DNA of 64,000 nucleotides from Variovorax sp. OV700 (GTDB lineage Bacteria > Pseudomonadota > Gammaproteobacteria > Burkholderiales > Burkholderiaceae_C), in contig NZ_FNDR01000002.1 of NCBI RefSeq assembly GCF_900099805.1, positions 1 through 64,000 of the forward strand, written 5' to 3'. Both the position numbers and the translations under genes were made by a program. Below are positions 25,183-33,438 of the stretch, in pieces (position 1 is the stretch's first letter; each line of letters starts with the position of its first letter). The notes beneath the pieces are model-generated. The model did not search any database. It saw nothing but the letters and a program-made list of their open reading frames with translations, and was not told where the DNA came from.

Positions 25183-26142
25183 TCAGCGCGATAAATCCGC
25201 GACGACCTTGCCGATGCGAGGGTCGGTGCGATTGCGTTCGATGGCCGCGGGGATGTCGTCGAAGCCCACGACTTCGTCGAGCTTCGAGATCAGCGTGCCT
25301 TGGGCGATCTCTGCCGCCAGCCGTTCCAGGAGGTCGATGTCCGGCTTGTTCATGAACCACAGTCCACGCCGGCCGGGTGGCGTGCGTGCAAGGATGTCAG
25401 GCGAGGACGTGCCGACGATCGCGCCGTCCTTCGTCAGCACCTGCCACGAGCGATCGAGCACTTCGCCGCCAACGTAGTCGAGCACCAGGTCGATGTCCCG
25501 CGCGACCGACTCGAAGCGTTCGGTGCGGTAGTCGATGACGTGGTCCGCGCCCAGGCTGCGAACGTAGTCGAGGTGCGCGGTCGACGCGCTGGCGAAGACT
25601 TCGGCGCCGGCCCGCTTGGCGTACTGCACCGCATAGCCGCCCAGCCCTCCCGCTGCGCCGTGGATCAGGATTCGCTGGCCTGCGGCGAGCGGGCCCGCGT
25701 GATGCAAGCTTTGCCAGGCGGCCACGGCCGCCACCGGGATGGCGGCCGCATGTAGGTCGTCCAGGCCGTGCGGCGTGCGCACGAGCTTCGCCTCGTCGAC
25801 CGCCACGAACTCGGCATAGGCACCCAGCCCTCCCAGCGGACCCATGACGCGATCACCCACCCGAAAGCGCGAGGCGCCCGGACCGAGCGCTTCGACGACA
25901 CCCGCGAGTTCGATGCCCAGCACGGCGGGCAGTTGAAGCGGGAACGCCTCCCGCACGAAGCCTTCACGAACCTTCCAGTCGATGCCGTTCACGCCGGCGG
26001 CCCGGACGCGGACCAGGACCTGGCCGTGTCCGGCCGCGGGTGTCGCGATCTCGGCGAGCTCGGCGGCGGCCGCACCGCCATAGGCGCGGATCAGCACGGC
26101 GCGTTGAGCGGTGGTGGGAGCAGTGGTGGTGGCAGTGGTCAT
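25183..26142 (-). CDS. Zinc-independent quinone oxidoreductase-like MDR protein
   Basis: A 319-residue medium-chain dehydrogenase/reductase, NADP-dependent quinone oxidoreductase type. It shows the GroES-like part (VLVRVRAAGVNGIDWKVREG, GDRVMGPLGGLGAYAEF) and the Rossmann motif GAAGGLGGYAVQYAKRAGA. Cysteine zinc ligands are absent. ATG 26142 has GGAG 8 nt upstream; the open frame extends to 26199 without a ribosome site. It is divergent from a LysR gene with which it probably forms a regulator-target pair. Confidence 0.85.
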   Translation of the reverse strand: MTTATTTAPTTAQRAVLIRAYGGAAAAELAEIATPAAGHGQVLVRVRAAGVNGIDWKVREGFVREAFPLQLPAVLGIELAGVVEALGPGASRFRVGDRVMGPLGGLGAYAEFVAVDEAKLVRTPHGLDDLHAAAIPVAAVAAWQSLHHAGPLAAGQRILIHGAAGGLGGYAVQYAKRAGAEVFASASTAHLDYVRSLGADHVIDYRTERFESVARDIDLVLDYVGGEVLDRSWQVLTKDGAIVGTSSPDILARTPPGRRGLWFMNKPDIDLLERLAAEIAQGTLISKLDEVVGFDDIPAAIERNRTDPRIGKVVADLSR

Positions 26143-26187
26143 TTCAGTTTTCTCCGGTCGAAGTTGCGATGAGGAGAAGATAGGCCG

Positions 26188-26199
26188 TTGCATTGGCAA
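26188..26199. promoter_or_regulatory. Candidate LysR-type binding site
   Basis: TTGCATTGGCAA, with an A next to it, fits the T-N11-A pattern with inverted TTGC/GCAA arms. It lies in the 104-bp gap between the oxidoreductase gene and the divergent lysR-type gene. Confidence 0.4.
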
Positions 26200-26246
26200 A
26201 ACGAAGACTCGAAAATGAAGACACCTCGTCTCAAATCCGGAACACC

Positions 26247-27122
26247 ATGGACCTCAACGCATTGACCGACTTCGCGCTCGTCGCCACCAATGGCGGCCTC
26301 GGAAAGGCAAGCCGCGCGAGCGGCAGATCGAAGGCCACTCTGTCCCGGCGCATCGCGGACCTGGAAGAGCAGCTCGGCGTGCGACTCATCGAGCGCAGCG
26401 CCCGCGGGCTCAAGCTGACGGAAGCCGGCCAGATGCTGATGGACCGCACCGAAGGGCCAATGCATGAGGTGGCTGACGCCATGACGTCCGCGCGCGAGGG
26501 CTTGTCGGTACCGCGCGGGCGCTTGCGTATCGCTTCGCCAGTGCTGTTCTCCCAGCTGGCGATGGGTCGCATCTGCGCCGAGTTCTGCGCGGCCTATCCC
26601 GAGGTCGCGTGCGAGGTGGTCGCGGACGATCGCCTGGTCGACCTCGTCGAGGAGCAGTTCGATGCCGCGATCCGGATCAGTCCAAGCCCGGACAGCAGCC
26701 TCGTGGGCCGGTGCTTCGCCAAGGACCGGCTGGTGGTTGTGGCGGCGCCCTCTGTGCCCGTGCCAACGCCCGGCAAGGTCAGCCCCGTTCCCGGCGTCGT
26801 TTCAACAAACTTTCAAGGCGGGAACTGGACGCTCGACGACGGACGCCTTGTCCTGGAGCCAATCCCGCGGCTGAGACTTTCTTCGTTCCTCATGATTCGC
26901 GACGCTGCGATCGCTGGCGCTGGCGCCGCCCTGATCCCACAGTCCATTGCGTGGAACCAACTGACGCGCGGAGAACTGGTTCAGTGGGGCACGGTGTCGG
27001 GCGTGGAGCCCGCGCTCTGGGTTCTGCATACCTCGCGGCGGCTTCCCGCGCCAAAGGTTCGGGCGTTCGTCGAATTCATGTGCGCGCAGTATCCGCAGGG
27101 CTCTCTCGTACTGAACGGCTAG
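26247..27122 (+). CDS. LysR family transcriptional regulator
   Basis: A 291-residue LysR-type regulator. Residues 1-60 are the winged helix-turn-helix (MDLNALTDFALVATNGGLGK, SKATLSRRIADLEEQLGVRL); the remainder is the periplasmic-binding-protein-like effector domain (GRLRIASPVLFSQLAMGRI, GAGAALIPQSIAWNQL). ATG 26247 starts at the conserved first helix; the frame is open to 26193. Divergent from the quinone oxidoreductase-like gene, its likely target. Confidence 0.88.
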   Translation: MDLNALTDFALVATNGGLGKASRASGRSKATLSRRIADLEEQLGVRLIERSARGLKLTEAGQMLMDRTEGPMHEVADAMTSAREGLSVPRGRLRIASPVLFSQLAMGRICAEFCAAYPEVACEVVADDRLVDLVEEQFDAAIRISPSPDSSLVGRCFAKDRLVVVAAPSVPVPTPGKVSPVPGVVSTNFQGGNWTLDDGRLVLEPIPRLRLSSFLMIRDAAIAGAGAALIPQSIAWNQLTRGELVQWGTVSGVEPALWVLHTSRRLPAPKVRAFVEFMCAQYPQGSLVLNG

Positions 27123-27176
27123 AAGACGGTCGATCGCACTGGCATCGCGAACGGCCCATTGCCCACTGCGGTCGCC

Positions 27177-27614
27177 CTACCCCAGCGCGTCATTCACCTG
27201 CTCGCGAAATTCGGTCAGGCTCACGGCGGTGCCGAGCTCCCGCGGCAGCGCGTCGCGCACCGAGAACACGCCGAGGATCTTCGTGCCCGCCATCAAGGGC
27301 AGATGGCGGAAGCCCCGTTCGAGCATGAGCACCACGGCGTCGGACACCAGCGTTTCGGGCGGCACGCAGATCGGGTTGGGTGTCATGACTTCGCGCACCG
27401 AAGTGTGATCGGCGTCGAGCCCCCGGGCCAGCACGCGGGTCATCAGGTCGCGCTCGGTCAGGATGCCCAGCAGGATGTCGGGCAGCTCCATGATGAGCAC
27501 GCTGCCGCAGTTCGCACGCGTCATCACGCAGGCGGCGTCGCGCGCACTGGCCTGGGGACCCAGGCTGACCACATGCTTGCGCGAGATGGATTGGAAAACG
27601 GTGCGCTCGGCCAT
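27177..27614 (-). CDS. Tandem CBS domain protein
   Basis: A 145-residue protein made of two CBS domains (residues about 10-65 and 80-140), with TERDLMTRVLARG and RHLPLMAGTKILGVFSVRDA as the conserved ends of each unit. CBS pairs bind adenine nucleotides and act as energy sensors. GGAGG lies 7 nt before ATG 27614; the frame remains open to 27734 without support. It follows korB by 49 nt on the same strand and may sense ATP/ADP for that complex, which is inference. Confidence 0.85.
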   Translation of the reverse strand: MAERTVFQSISRKHVVSLGPQASARDAACVMTRANCGSVLIMELPDILLGILTERDLMTRVLARGLDADHTSVREVMTPNPICVPPETLVSDAVVLMLERGFRHLPLMAGTKILGVFSVRDALPRELGTAVSLTEFREQVNDALG

Positions 27615-27663
27615 GGTGCGACCTCCAGAAGAGAAGGATGGCAATGGTGCAGCGAGCCGCCGC

Positions 27664-28719
27664 TCAGCGCAAGGAGGCGTTGAGCCGTTCCAGGGCCTGG
27701 CCGCCCGGGCACAGCTCGGCAGGCCCCAGCGCATTGAGCGGCCGGTCGCAGGTGTTGAGCGCCGTGTGCAGGTCGGTCGCCAGCGGGTCGACGAAGAGCA
27801 GGCCGGTCACCACCTCGCCCATTTCCTGGTGCCTTTGCATGTAGGCCATGGCGGCGTAACGGTCGCCGGGGTCGTAGTCGGGATGCAGGCTGCGCAGGCG
27901 CAGCAGCGTGCCGTCGTGCTGGCGCACGTCCATCACTTCGCCCGGCTCGATGTCGACGGCGATCTCCTCTCGCCCACTGATGAAGTCGATGCGGCTCACC
28001 GCCTCGTTGTGCTCACGCACATAGTCGTAACTCTTGGTACTGCCGGGATGGTTGTTGAACGCAACGCAGGGGCTGATCACGTCGATGAAAGCGGCTCCGC
28101 CGTGGCTGATCGCCCCTTTGATGAGCGGCACCAATTGCGCCTTGTTACCCGAAAAGCCCCGACCCACGTAACTGGCACCCAGCTGCAGCGCCATGGCAAC
28201 AAGGTCCACGGGGCTGTCGGTGTTGACGACACCCTTCTTGCTCTTCGAACCCTGGTCGGCAGTGGCGGAAAACTGGCCCTTGGTGAGGCCGTAGACCCCG
28301 TTGTTCTCCACGATGTAGGCCATGCGCACGCCGCGCCGCATGGCATGGGCGAACTGGCCCAGGCCGATGGAAGCCGAATCTCCGTCGCCCGAAACGCCCA
28401 GGTACAGCAGGTCGCGGTTGGCCAGGTTGGCGCCGGTCAGCACGCTGGGCATGCGGCCGTGCACGGTGTTGAAGCCGTGCGACGCACCCAGAAAATAGTC
28501 CGGCGTCTTCGAGCTGCAACCGATGCCCGAGAGCTTGGCCACGTGATGCGGTTCGATGTCCAGCTCCCAGCAGGCCTCGATGATGGCGGCGGAGATCGAG
28601 TCGTGTCCGCAGCCGGCGCACAGCGTGGAGATCTTGCCCTCGTAGTCGCGCCGCGTGTAGCCGACCTTGTTGGTGGCCAGCGTCGGGTGGTGCAGCCGGG
28701 GCTTGGCGAGGTAGGTCAT
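27664..28719 (-). CDS. korB: 2-oxoacid oxidoreductase, beta subunit (KorB-like)
   Basis: A 351-residue thiamine diphosphate-binding subunit of a 2-oxoacid:acceptor oxidoreductase. The TPP motif runs from GDGDSASIG to VENNGVYGLTKGQ. The CAGCGHD segment and CSSKT cysteine contribute to the iron-sulfur cluster typical of this subunit. It would decarboxylate 2-oxoglutarate (or a related 2-oxoacid) oxidatively to the acyl-CoA. ATG 28719 overlaps the korA stop by 4 nt. A longer open frame upstream lies within korA. The name assumes similarity to the Azoarcus KorABC enzyme. Confidence 0.82.
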   Translation of the reverse strand: MTYLAKPRLHHPTLATNKVGYTRRDYEGKISTLCAGCGHDSISAAIIEACWELDIEPHHVAKLSGIGCSSKTPDYFLGASHGFNTVHGRMPSVLTGANLANRDLLYLGVSGDGDSASIGLGQFAHAMRRGVRMAYIVENNGVYGLTKGQFSATADQGSKSKKGVVNTDSPVDLVAMALQLGASYVGRGFSGNKAQLVPLIKGAISHGGAAFIDVISPCVAFNNHPGSTKSYDYVREHNEAVSRIDFISGREEIAVDIEPGEVMDVRQHDGTLLRLRSLHPDYDPGDRYAAMAYMQRHQEMGEVVTGLLFVDPLATDLHTALNTCDRPLNALGPAELCPGGQALERLNASLR

Positions 28720-30623
28720 GCAGGCTCCTTCGGATCGGTGGTGCCGGATGCCTGCGCCTGCAGGTGCGTGCCGATGGACCGGACGATGAAGCGCGCCGTG
28801 ATGGGCGTGCCGTCGAAGTGCAGCACCCGGACCAGCCGTGCGGGATCGATGTCCAGCTCGTTGACCAGCAGGCTGCGCATCTGGGCGTCGCGGTTCTGCT
28901 CGACCACGAACACCTGCGCGTGCTGCGCCAGGAAACGAACCACGCTGTCCGGGAAGGGAAAGGCCCGCAGCCGCAGCGCATCGAGGTGGATGCCGCGTTC
29001 CTCCAGCGCCTGCAGCGCCTCGTGCATGGCCGGGCTGGTCGAACCGAAATAGATCACGCCCAGCTCGGTCTTTTGGGCGGCCGGGCGCAGCACCGGCTGC
29101 GGCACCAGCGTGGCCGCGGTCGCGAACTTCTTCAGCAGCCGCTCCATGTTGTAGATGTAGTCCGGCCCGCGCTCCGAATAGCGGGCATAGGCGTCGCGTG
29201 TGGTGCCGCGGGTGAAGTAGCTGCCCTTGGTCGGATGCGTGCCCGGCAGCGTGCGCCACGGGATGCCGTCGCCGTCCACGTCCTTGTAACGACCGAAGTC
29301 GCGGCCGGCCTCGAGCTCTTCGGCGCTCATGACCTTGCCGCGGTCGTAGGCCTTGCTGTCGTCCCAGGCAAAGGGCGCGCACAGGCGCTGGTTCATGCCG
29401 ATGTCCAGGTCCGTCATCACGAACACCGGGGTCTGCAGGCGGTCGGCCAGGTCCAGCGCCGCCGCCGCATGCTCGAAGCACTCGTGCGGATCCTCGGGAA
29501 ACAGCAGCACGTGCTTGGTGTCGCCGTGCGAGGCGTAGGCACAGGACAGGATGTCGGCCTGTTGCGTGCGCGTCGGCATGCCGGTGGAAGGCCCGCCGCG
29601 CTGCACGTTGATGAGCGTGACGGGGATCTCGGCAAAGTAGGCCAGGCCGATGAACTCGGCCATCAGCGAAACGCCCGGCCCCGAGGTCGTGGTGAAGGCC
29701 CGCGCACCGTTCCAGCCCGCGCCGACCACCATGCCGATCGAGGCGAGTTCGTCTTCCGCCTGCACGATGGCGAATCGTTGTTGGCCGGTGGCTGGGTCGA
29801 CGCGGAATTTGGTGCAGTACTTCTGGAAGGCCTCGGCCACCGAGGACGACGGCGTGATCGGATACCAGGCCGCGACCGTGGCGCCGCCATACACGCAGCC
29901 CAATGCCGCGGCGCTGTTGCCGTCCACGAAGATCCGGTCGCCCACCCGGTCGGCGCGCCGCACCTGCAGCCCCAGCGGTTCGCGCAGGTTTTCCCTTGCG
30001 AAGTCGCAGCCCAGGTGCAGCGCCTGCACATTGGAGGCCAGCAGTTTTTCCTTGCCCTTGTACTGTTCGCCGAACAGCTCTTCGACCACTTTCGGCTCGA
30101 TGCCGAGCAGGATGGCCAGGGCGCCCACGTAGACGATGTTCTTGAACAGCTGGCGCTGGCGCGGGTCCTGGTAGACGGCGTTGCAGATATCGGTGAGCGG
30201 CATGCCGATGACGCGGATGTCGCTGCGAAATTTCGACGGCGGCAGCGGCCGCGTGCTGTCGTAGAAGAGATAGCCGCCGGGCTCCAGCTCGGCCAGGTCG
30301 GCATCCCAGGTCTGCGGGTTCATCGCCACCATCATGTCGGTGCCGCCGCGCCGCCCCAGGTGGCCCGCTTCGGTCACGCGCACCTCGTACCAGGTCGGCA
30401 GGCCCTGGATGTTGCTGGGGAAGATGTTGCGCGGACTCACCGGCACGCCCATGCGCAGGATGGCTTTGGCGAACAGCTCGTTGGCCGAGGCCGAGCCTGA
30501 GCCGTTGACGTTGGCGAACTTGATGACGAAATCGTTGACCGCTTCGATCTGCGGGATGGGGTTCAAGCTCTCCATTTCCTTCGCCCCGTCCTTTGCCCTT
30601 TCAGGCGGCCGTACGGCGCTCAT
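28716..30623 (-). CDS. korA: 2-oxoacid oxidoreductase, fused gamma/alpha subunit (KorA-like)
   Basis: A 635-residue subunit. Residues about 30-210 are the gamma domain (GSGSASANELFAKAILRMG, EAGHLGRRGGTDMM); residues about 230-620 are the alpha domain with pyrimidine-binding and CoA parts (AWYPITPSSSVAEAFQKY, TTTSGPGVSLMAEFIGLAYF, RGGPSTGMPTRTQQAD). This gamma-alpha fusion is the layout of bacterial KorA/2-oxoglutarate oxidoreductases. The ATG at 30623 overlaps the korC stop by 4 nt, and ATG at codon 17 is a possible alternative. Electrons go to the FeS subunit KorC. Confidence 0.85.
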   Translation of the reverse strand: MSAVRPPERAKDGAKEMESLNPIPQIEAVNDFVIKFANVNGSGSASANELFAKAILRMGVPVSPRNIFPSNIQGLPTWYEVRVTEAGHLGRRGGTDMMVAMNPQTWDADLAELEPGGYLFYDSTRPLPPSKFRSDIRVIGMPLTDICNAVYQDPRQRQLFKNIVYVGALAILLGIEPKVVEELFGEQYKGKEKLLASNVQALHLGCDFARENLREPLGLQVRRADRVGDRIFVDGNSAAALGCVYGGATVAAWYPITPSSSVAEAFQKYCTKFRVDPATGQQRFAIVQAEDELASIGMVVGAGWNGARAFTTTSGPGVSLMAEFIGLAYFAEIPVTLINVQRGGPSTGMPTRTQQADILSCAYASHGDTKHVLLFPEDPHECFEHAAAALDLADRLQTPVFVMTDLDIGMNQRLCAPFAWDDSKAYDRGKVMSAEELEAGRDFGRYKDVDGDGIPWRTLPGTHPTKGSYFTRGTTRDAYARYSERGPDYIYNMERLLKKFATAATLVPQPVLRPAAQKTELGVIYFGSTSPAMHEALQALEERGIHLDALRLRAFPFPDSVVRFLAQHAQVFVVEQNRDAQMRSLLVNELDIDPARLVRVLHFDGTPITARFIVRSIGTHLQAQASGTTDPKEPA

Positions 30624-32419
30624 CGCGCCACCCCCTGCCCCGCGGGCGTCATCTTCAGCAAGAACTTCTGCATGTCCCACGCCCCCGTGGGACAGCGCTC
30701 GGCACACAGGCCGCAGTGCAGGCAGACGTCCTCGTCCTTGACCATCACGCGGCCCGTCTTGAGCCCGCCGGACACGTACAGGTCCTGCGCCAGGTTGAGC
30801 GCCGGCGCCTTGAGCCGGGTCCGCAGCTCGGCTTCCGCGCCGTTGGCGGTGAAGCTGATGCAGTCCATGGGGCAGATGTCCACGCAGGCATCGCACTCGA
30901 TGCAGGTGGTCTCGTTGAACACGGTCTGCACATCGCAGTTCAGGCAGCGCTCGGCCTCCTTGAAGGCGGTGGCGGCGTCGAAGCCCAGTTCCACCTCCAC
31001 CCGGATGCTGGCGAGCGCTGCCTCGGCCTTGGCCCACGGCACCTTGTAGCGCAGGTCGTTGGAGGTGTCGTTGTCGTAGCTCCACTCGTGGATGCCCATC
31101 TTCTGCGACACCAGGTTGGTCATGGGCGGCGGGCGAACGTAGACCGGCTCGGCGCGCAACAGCTTGTCGATCGACACCGCAGCCTCATGGCCGTGGGCCA
31201 CGGCGGTGATGATGTTCTTGGGCCCGAAGGCCGCATCGCCGCCGAAGAACACGTTGGGCACCGTCGATTGAAAAGTGTTCTTGTCGAGCGCCGGCAGGCC
31301 CCATGTGTCGAAGCCAAGGCCGCAATCGCGCTCGATCCACGGGAAGGCGTTTTCCTGGCCCACCGCCACCAGCACCTCGTCGCATTCAAAGCAGGCGTCC
31401 GGCGCGCCGGTGGGCACCAGCGTGCGGCGGCCCTGGTCGTCGTACGCGGCCTGGACGATCTCGAAGCGCATGCCCACCAGCCTGCCCTCCTCGTGGACGA
31501 AGGCCTTGGGCACGTGGAAGTTGATGATCGGAATGCCTTCGTGCTGGGCGTCTTCCTTCTCCCAGGGCGAGGCCTTCATCTCCTCGAAGCCGCTGCGCAC
31601 GATGACCTTCACGTCGGTGCCGCCCAGCCGGCGGGCCGATCGGCAGCAGTCCATCGCCGTGTTGCCGCCGCCCAGCACGATCACGCGCTGCCCGATGCTC
31701 GTGACGTGGCCGAACGAGACGGAGTTGAGCCAATCGATGCCGATGTGGATGCTGGCCGCCGCTTCCTGGCGGCCGGGAAGGTCCAGGTCGCGCCCGCGCG
31801 GCGCGCCGCAGCCGACGAAGATCGCATCCCACCCCTCGGCCATCAGCGCCTTCATCGAGTCGATGCGCTCGCCGCCGCGGAATTCGACGCCCAGGTCCAG
31901 GATGTAGCCCGTCTCCTCGTCGATCACCGATTCGGGCAGCCGAAAGCGCGGGATCTGCGTGCGGATGAAGCCGCCGGCCTTGGCATCGCCGTCGAACACC
32001 GTCACTTCGTAGCCCAGCGGCGCAAGGTCGCGCGCGACGGTAAGCGATGCCGGCCCCGCGCCGACACAGGCAACGCGCTTGCCGTTCTTCGGCGCGAGCT
32101 TGGGCATGCGCGCTCGCACGTCGTCCTTCATGTCGGCCGCCACTCGCTTGAGCCGGCAGATCGCCACCGGCTCCGGATCCTTCGCGTTGCTTTCCTCGAC
32201 CCGCCCGCGCCGGCAGGCCGGCTCGCAAGGCCGGTCGCAGGTGCGCCCCAGGATGCCGGGAAAGACGTTGGAAACCCAGTTGATCATGTAGGCGTCGCTG
32301 TAGCGGCGCTGCGCGATCATGCGGATGTATTCGGGAACAGGGGTGTGCGCCGGACAGGCGTACTGGCAATCGACGACCTTGTGGAAATAGGCCGGATTCG
32401 CAATGTCGGTTCGCTGCAA
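30620..32419 (-). CDS. korC: FAD and iron-sulfur NAD(P)H-linked subunit (KorC-like, GltD family)
   Basis: A 599-residue flavoprotein. The N-terminus has GltD-type cysteine sets (CQYACPAHTPVPEY, CDRPCEPACRR); then FAD-binding CVGAGPASLTVARDL and NAD(P)-binding VLGGGNTAMDCC; the C-terminus carries two ferredoxin-type [4Fe-4S] motifs (CIECDACVDICPMDC, CLHCGLCAERCPTGAW). It should pass electrons from KorAB to NAD(P). The start is TTG 32419, chosen because AGGAGG lies 7 nt upstream and the homologous region starts there; the frame is open to 32569 without support. Resembles KorC of the Azoarcus evansii 2-oxoglutarate:NADP oxidoreductase. Confidence 0.82.
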   Translation of the reverse strand: MQRTDIANPAYFHKVVDCQYACPAHTPVPEYIRMIAQRRYSDAYMINWVSNVFPGILGRTCDRPCEPACRRGRVEESNAKDPEPVAICRLKRVAADMKDDVRARMPKLAPKNGKRVACVGAGPASLTVARDLAPLGYEVTVFDGDAKAGGFIRTQIPRFRLPESVIDEETGYILDLGVEFRGGERIDSMKALMAEGWDAIFVGCGAPRGRDLDLPGRQEAAASIHIGIDWLNSVSFGHVTSIGQRVIVLGGGNTAMDCCRSARRLGGTDVKVIVRSGFEEMKASPWEKEDAQHEGIPIINFHVPKAFVHEEGRLVGMRFEIVQAAYDDQGRRTLVPTGAPDACFECDEVLVAVGQENAFPWIERDCGLGFDTWGLPALDKNTFQSTVPNVFFGGDAAFGPKNIITAVAHGHEAAVSIDKLLRAEPVYVRPPPMTNLVSQKMGIHEWSYDNDTSNDLRYKVPWAKAEAALASIRVEVELGFDAATAFKEAERCLNCDVQTVFNETTCIECDACVDICPMDCISFTANGAEAELRTRLKAPALNLAQDLYVSGGLKTGRVMVKDEDVCLHCGLCAERCPTGAWDMQKFLLKMTPAGQGVAR

Positions 32420-32534
32420 GGCGTGCCTCCTGACAGTCGCCCGGAACCCCGAGAGGGGCCGACGAGCGGCGCTGCAGCGAGTATGCGCCGCCCCTGTGGC
32501 CGCAGGGCCTTGGTGAAATCCCGCAGCAGCGCAG

Positions 32535-33203
32535 TCATGCGGAGGCTGGCCAGCATGTCTCCATGTCACCGATACGACTCGCCTGCGCCTGTACGGACCG
32601 GATGTAGCCGGCCACCGCGCACTCTATGTCGGCCGCCAGTTCTCCCGCATCCGGGCAGGTCTCCTGCACCAGCAGCGCATGCCCGACGATGCCATCGACC
32701 ATCGAGAACGCATTGAATGCGGCACGCAGCGGATCGGCCCCGACTGGCCAGTCGGAAGACGCGATGAAGGCATCGCGGAACAGGCCGACGAATTCGCGGT
32801 AGATCTCGCGGTAGCTGGCGGGCGAAGAGATGCGGCGTTCGAGATGAAGCAATGCGCGCCACTCGTTTTCCTGGCCGAGCAGGCCTCGCACATGCGCTTG
32901 CACCATGGCTCGCGCCGCCAGCTCGACCGTGCGCGGACTGGACACCTTGGAGGCCTCCGCCAGGATCGCGGCCTGCTTGCGCATCCAGCGGCGGATGGTG
33001 ACCGCGGCAATCGACTCCTTGCCGGGAAAGTACAGATACAGGGTGCCCAGGCCGACACCCGCAACGCCTGCGATCTCGCGCATCGACATCTTCTCGTAGC
33101 CCCGCTCGACCAGCAGCATGACGAAGGCATCCTGGATCGCGCAACTGGTCATCCAGGCGCGCGACTGCATGGGCTTGCGGCGAGGTCTGACGATCGAATT
33201 CAT
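32535..33203 (-). CDS. TetR family transcriptional regulator
   Basis: A 222-residue regulator with the TetR helix-turn-helix in residues about 20-70 (MSMREIAGVAGVGLGTLYLYF is the recognition segment). The rest is the ligand-binding helical domain. It is upstream of korCAB on the same strand (115 nt gap) and divergent from the Rieske oxygenase gene (235 nt gap), so it could control either. Ligand unknown. Confidence 0.85.
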   Translation of the reverse strand: MNSIVRPRRKPMQSRAWMTSCAIQDAFVMLLVERGYEKMSMREIAGVAGVGLGTLYLYFPGKESIAAVTIRRWMRKQAAILAEASKVSSPRTVELAARAMVQAHVRGLLGQENEWRALLHLERRISSPASYREIYREFVGLFRDAFIASSDWPVGADPLRAAFNAFSMVDGIVGHALLVQETCPDAGELAADIECAVAGYIRSVQAQASRIGDMETCWPASA

Positions 33204-33438
33204 GCGGGGGCGATGGCGAGCTCCAATGGAGGAAGGGGCTCATCTTCGGGGTTCACCGCGGCGGGTGCAAGGCGGCCCACGCGAGCCCGGAAAAGCTGAA
33301 CACCCCTCGCGTCGGATGTGCCGGAGGGCTGGACTGCGCACCTGCCGGCATCCGCGAATGAAAGCTGAACATGTCCGGCACGCATTCAACCTAAGCTGAG
33401 GGCTGTTCCATGGCTCACCACGATGCGAAGCGATCCCG

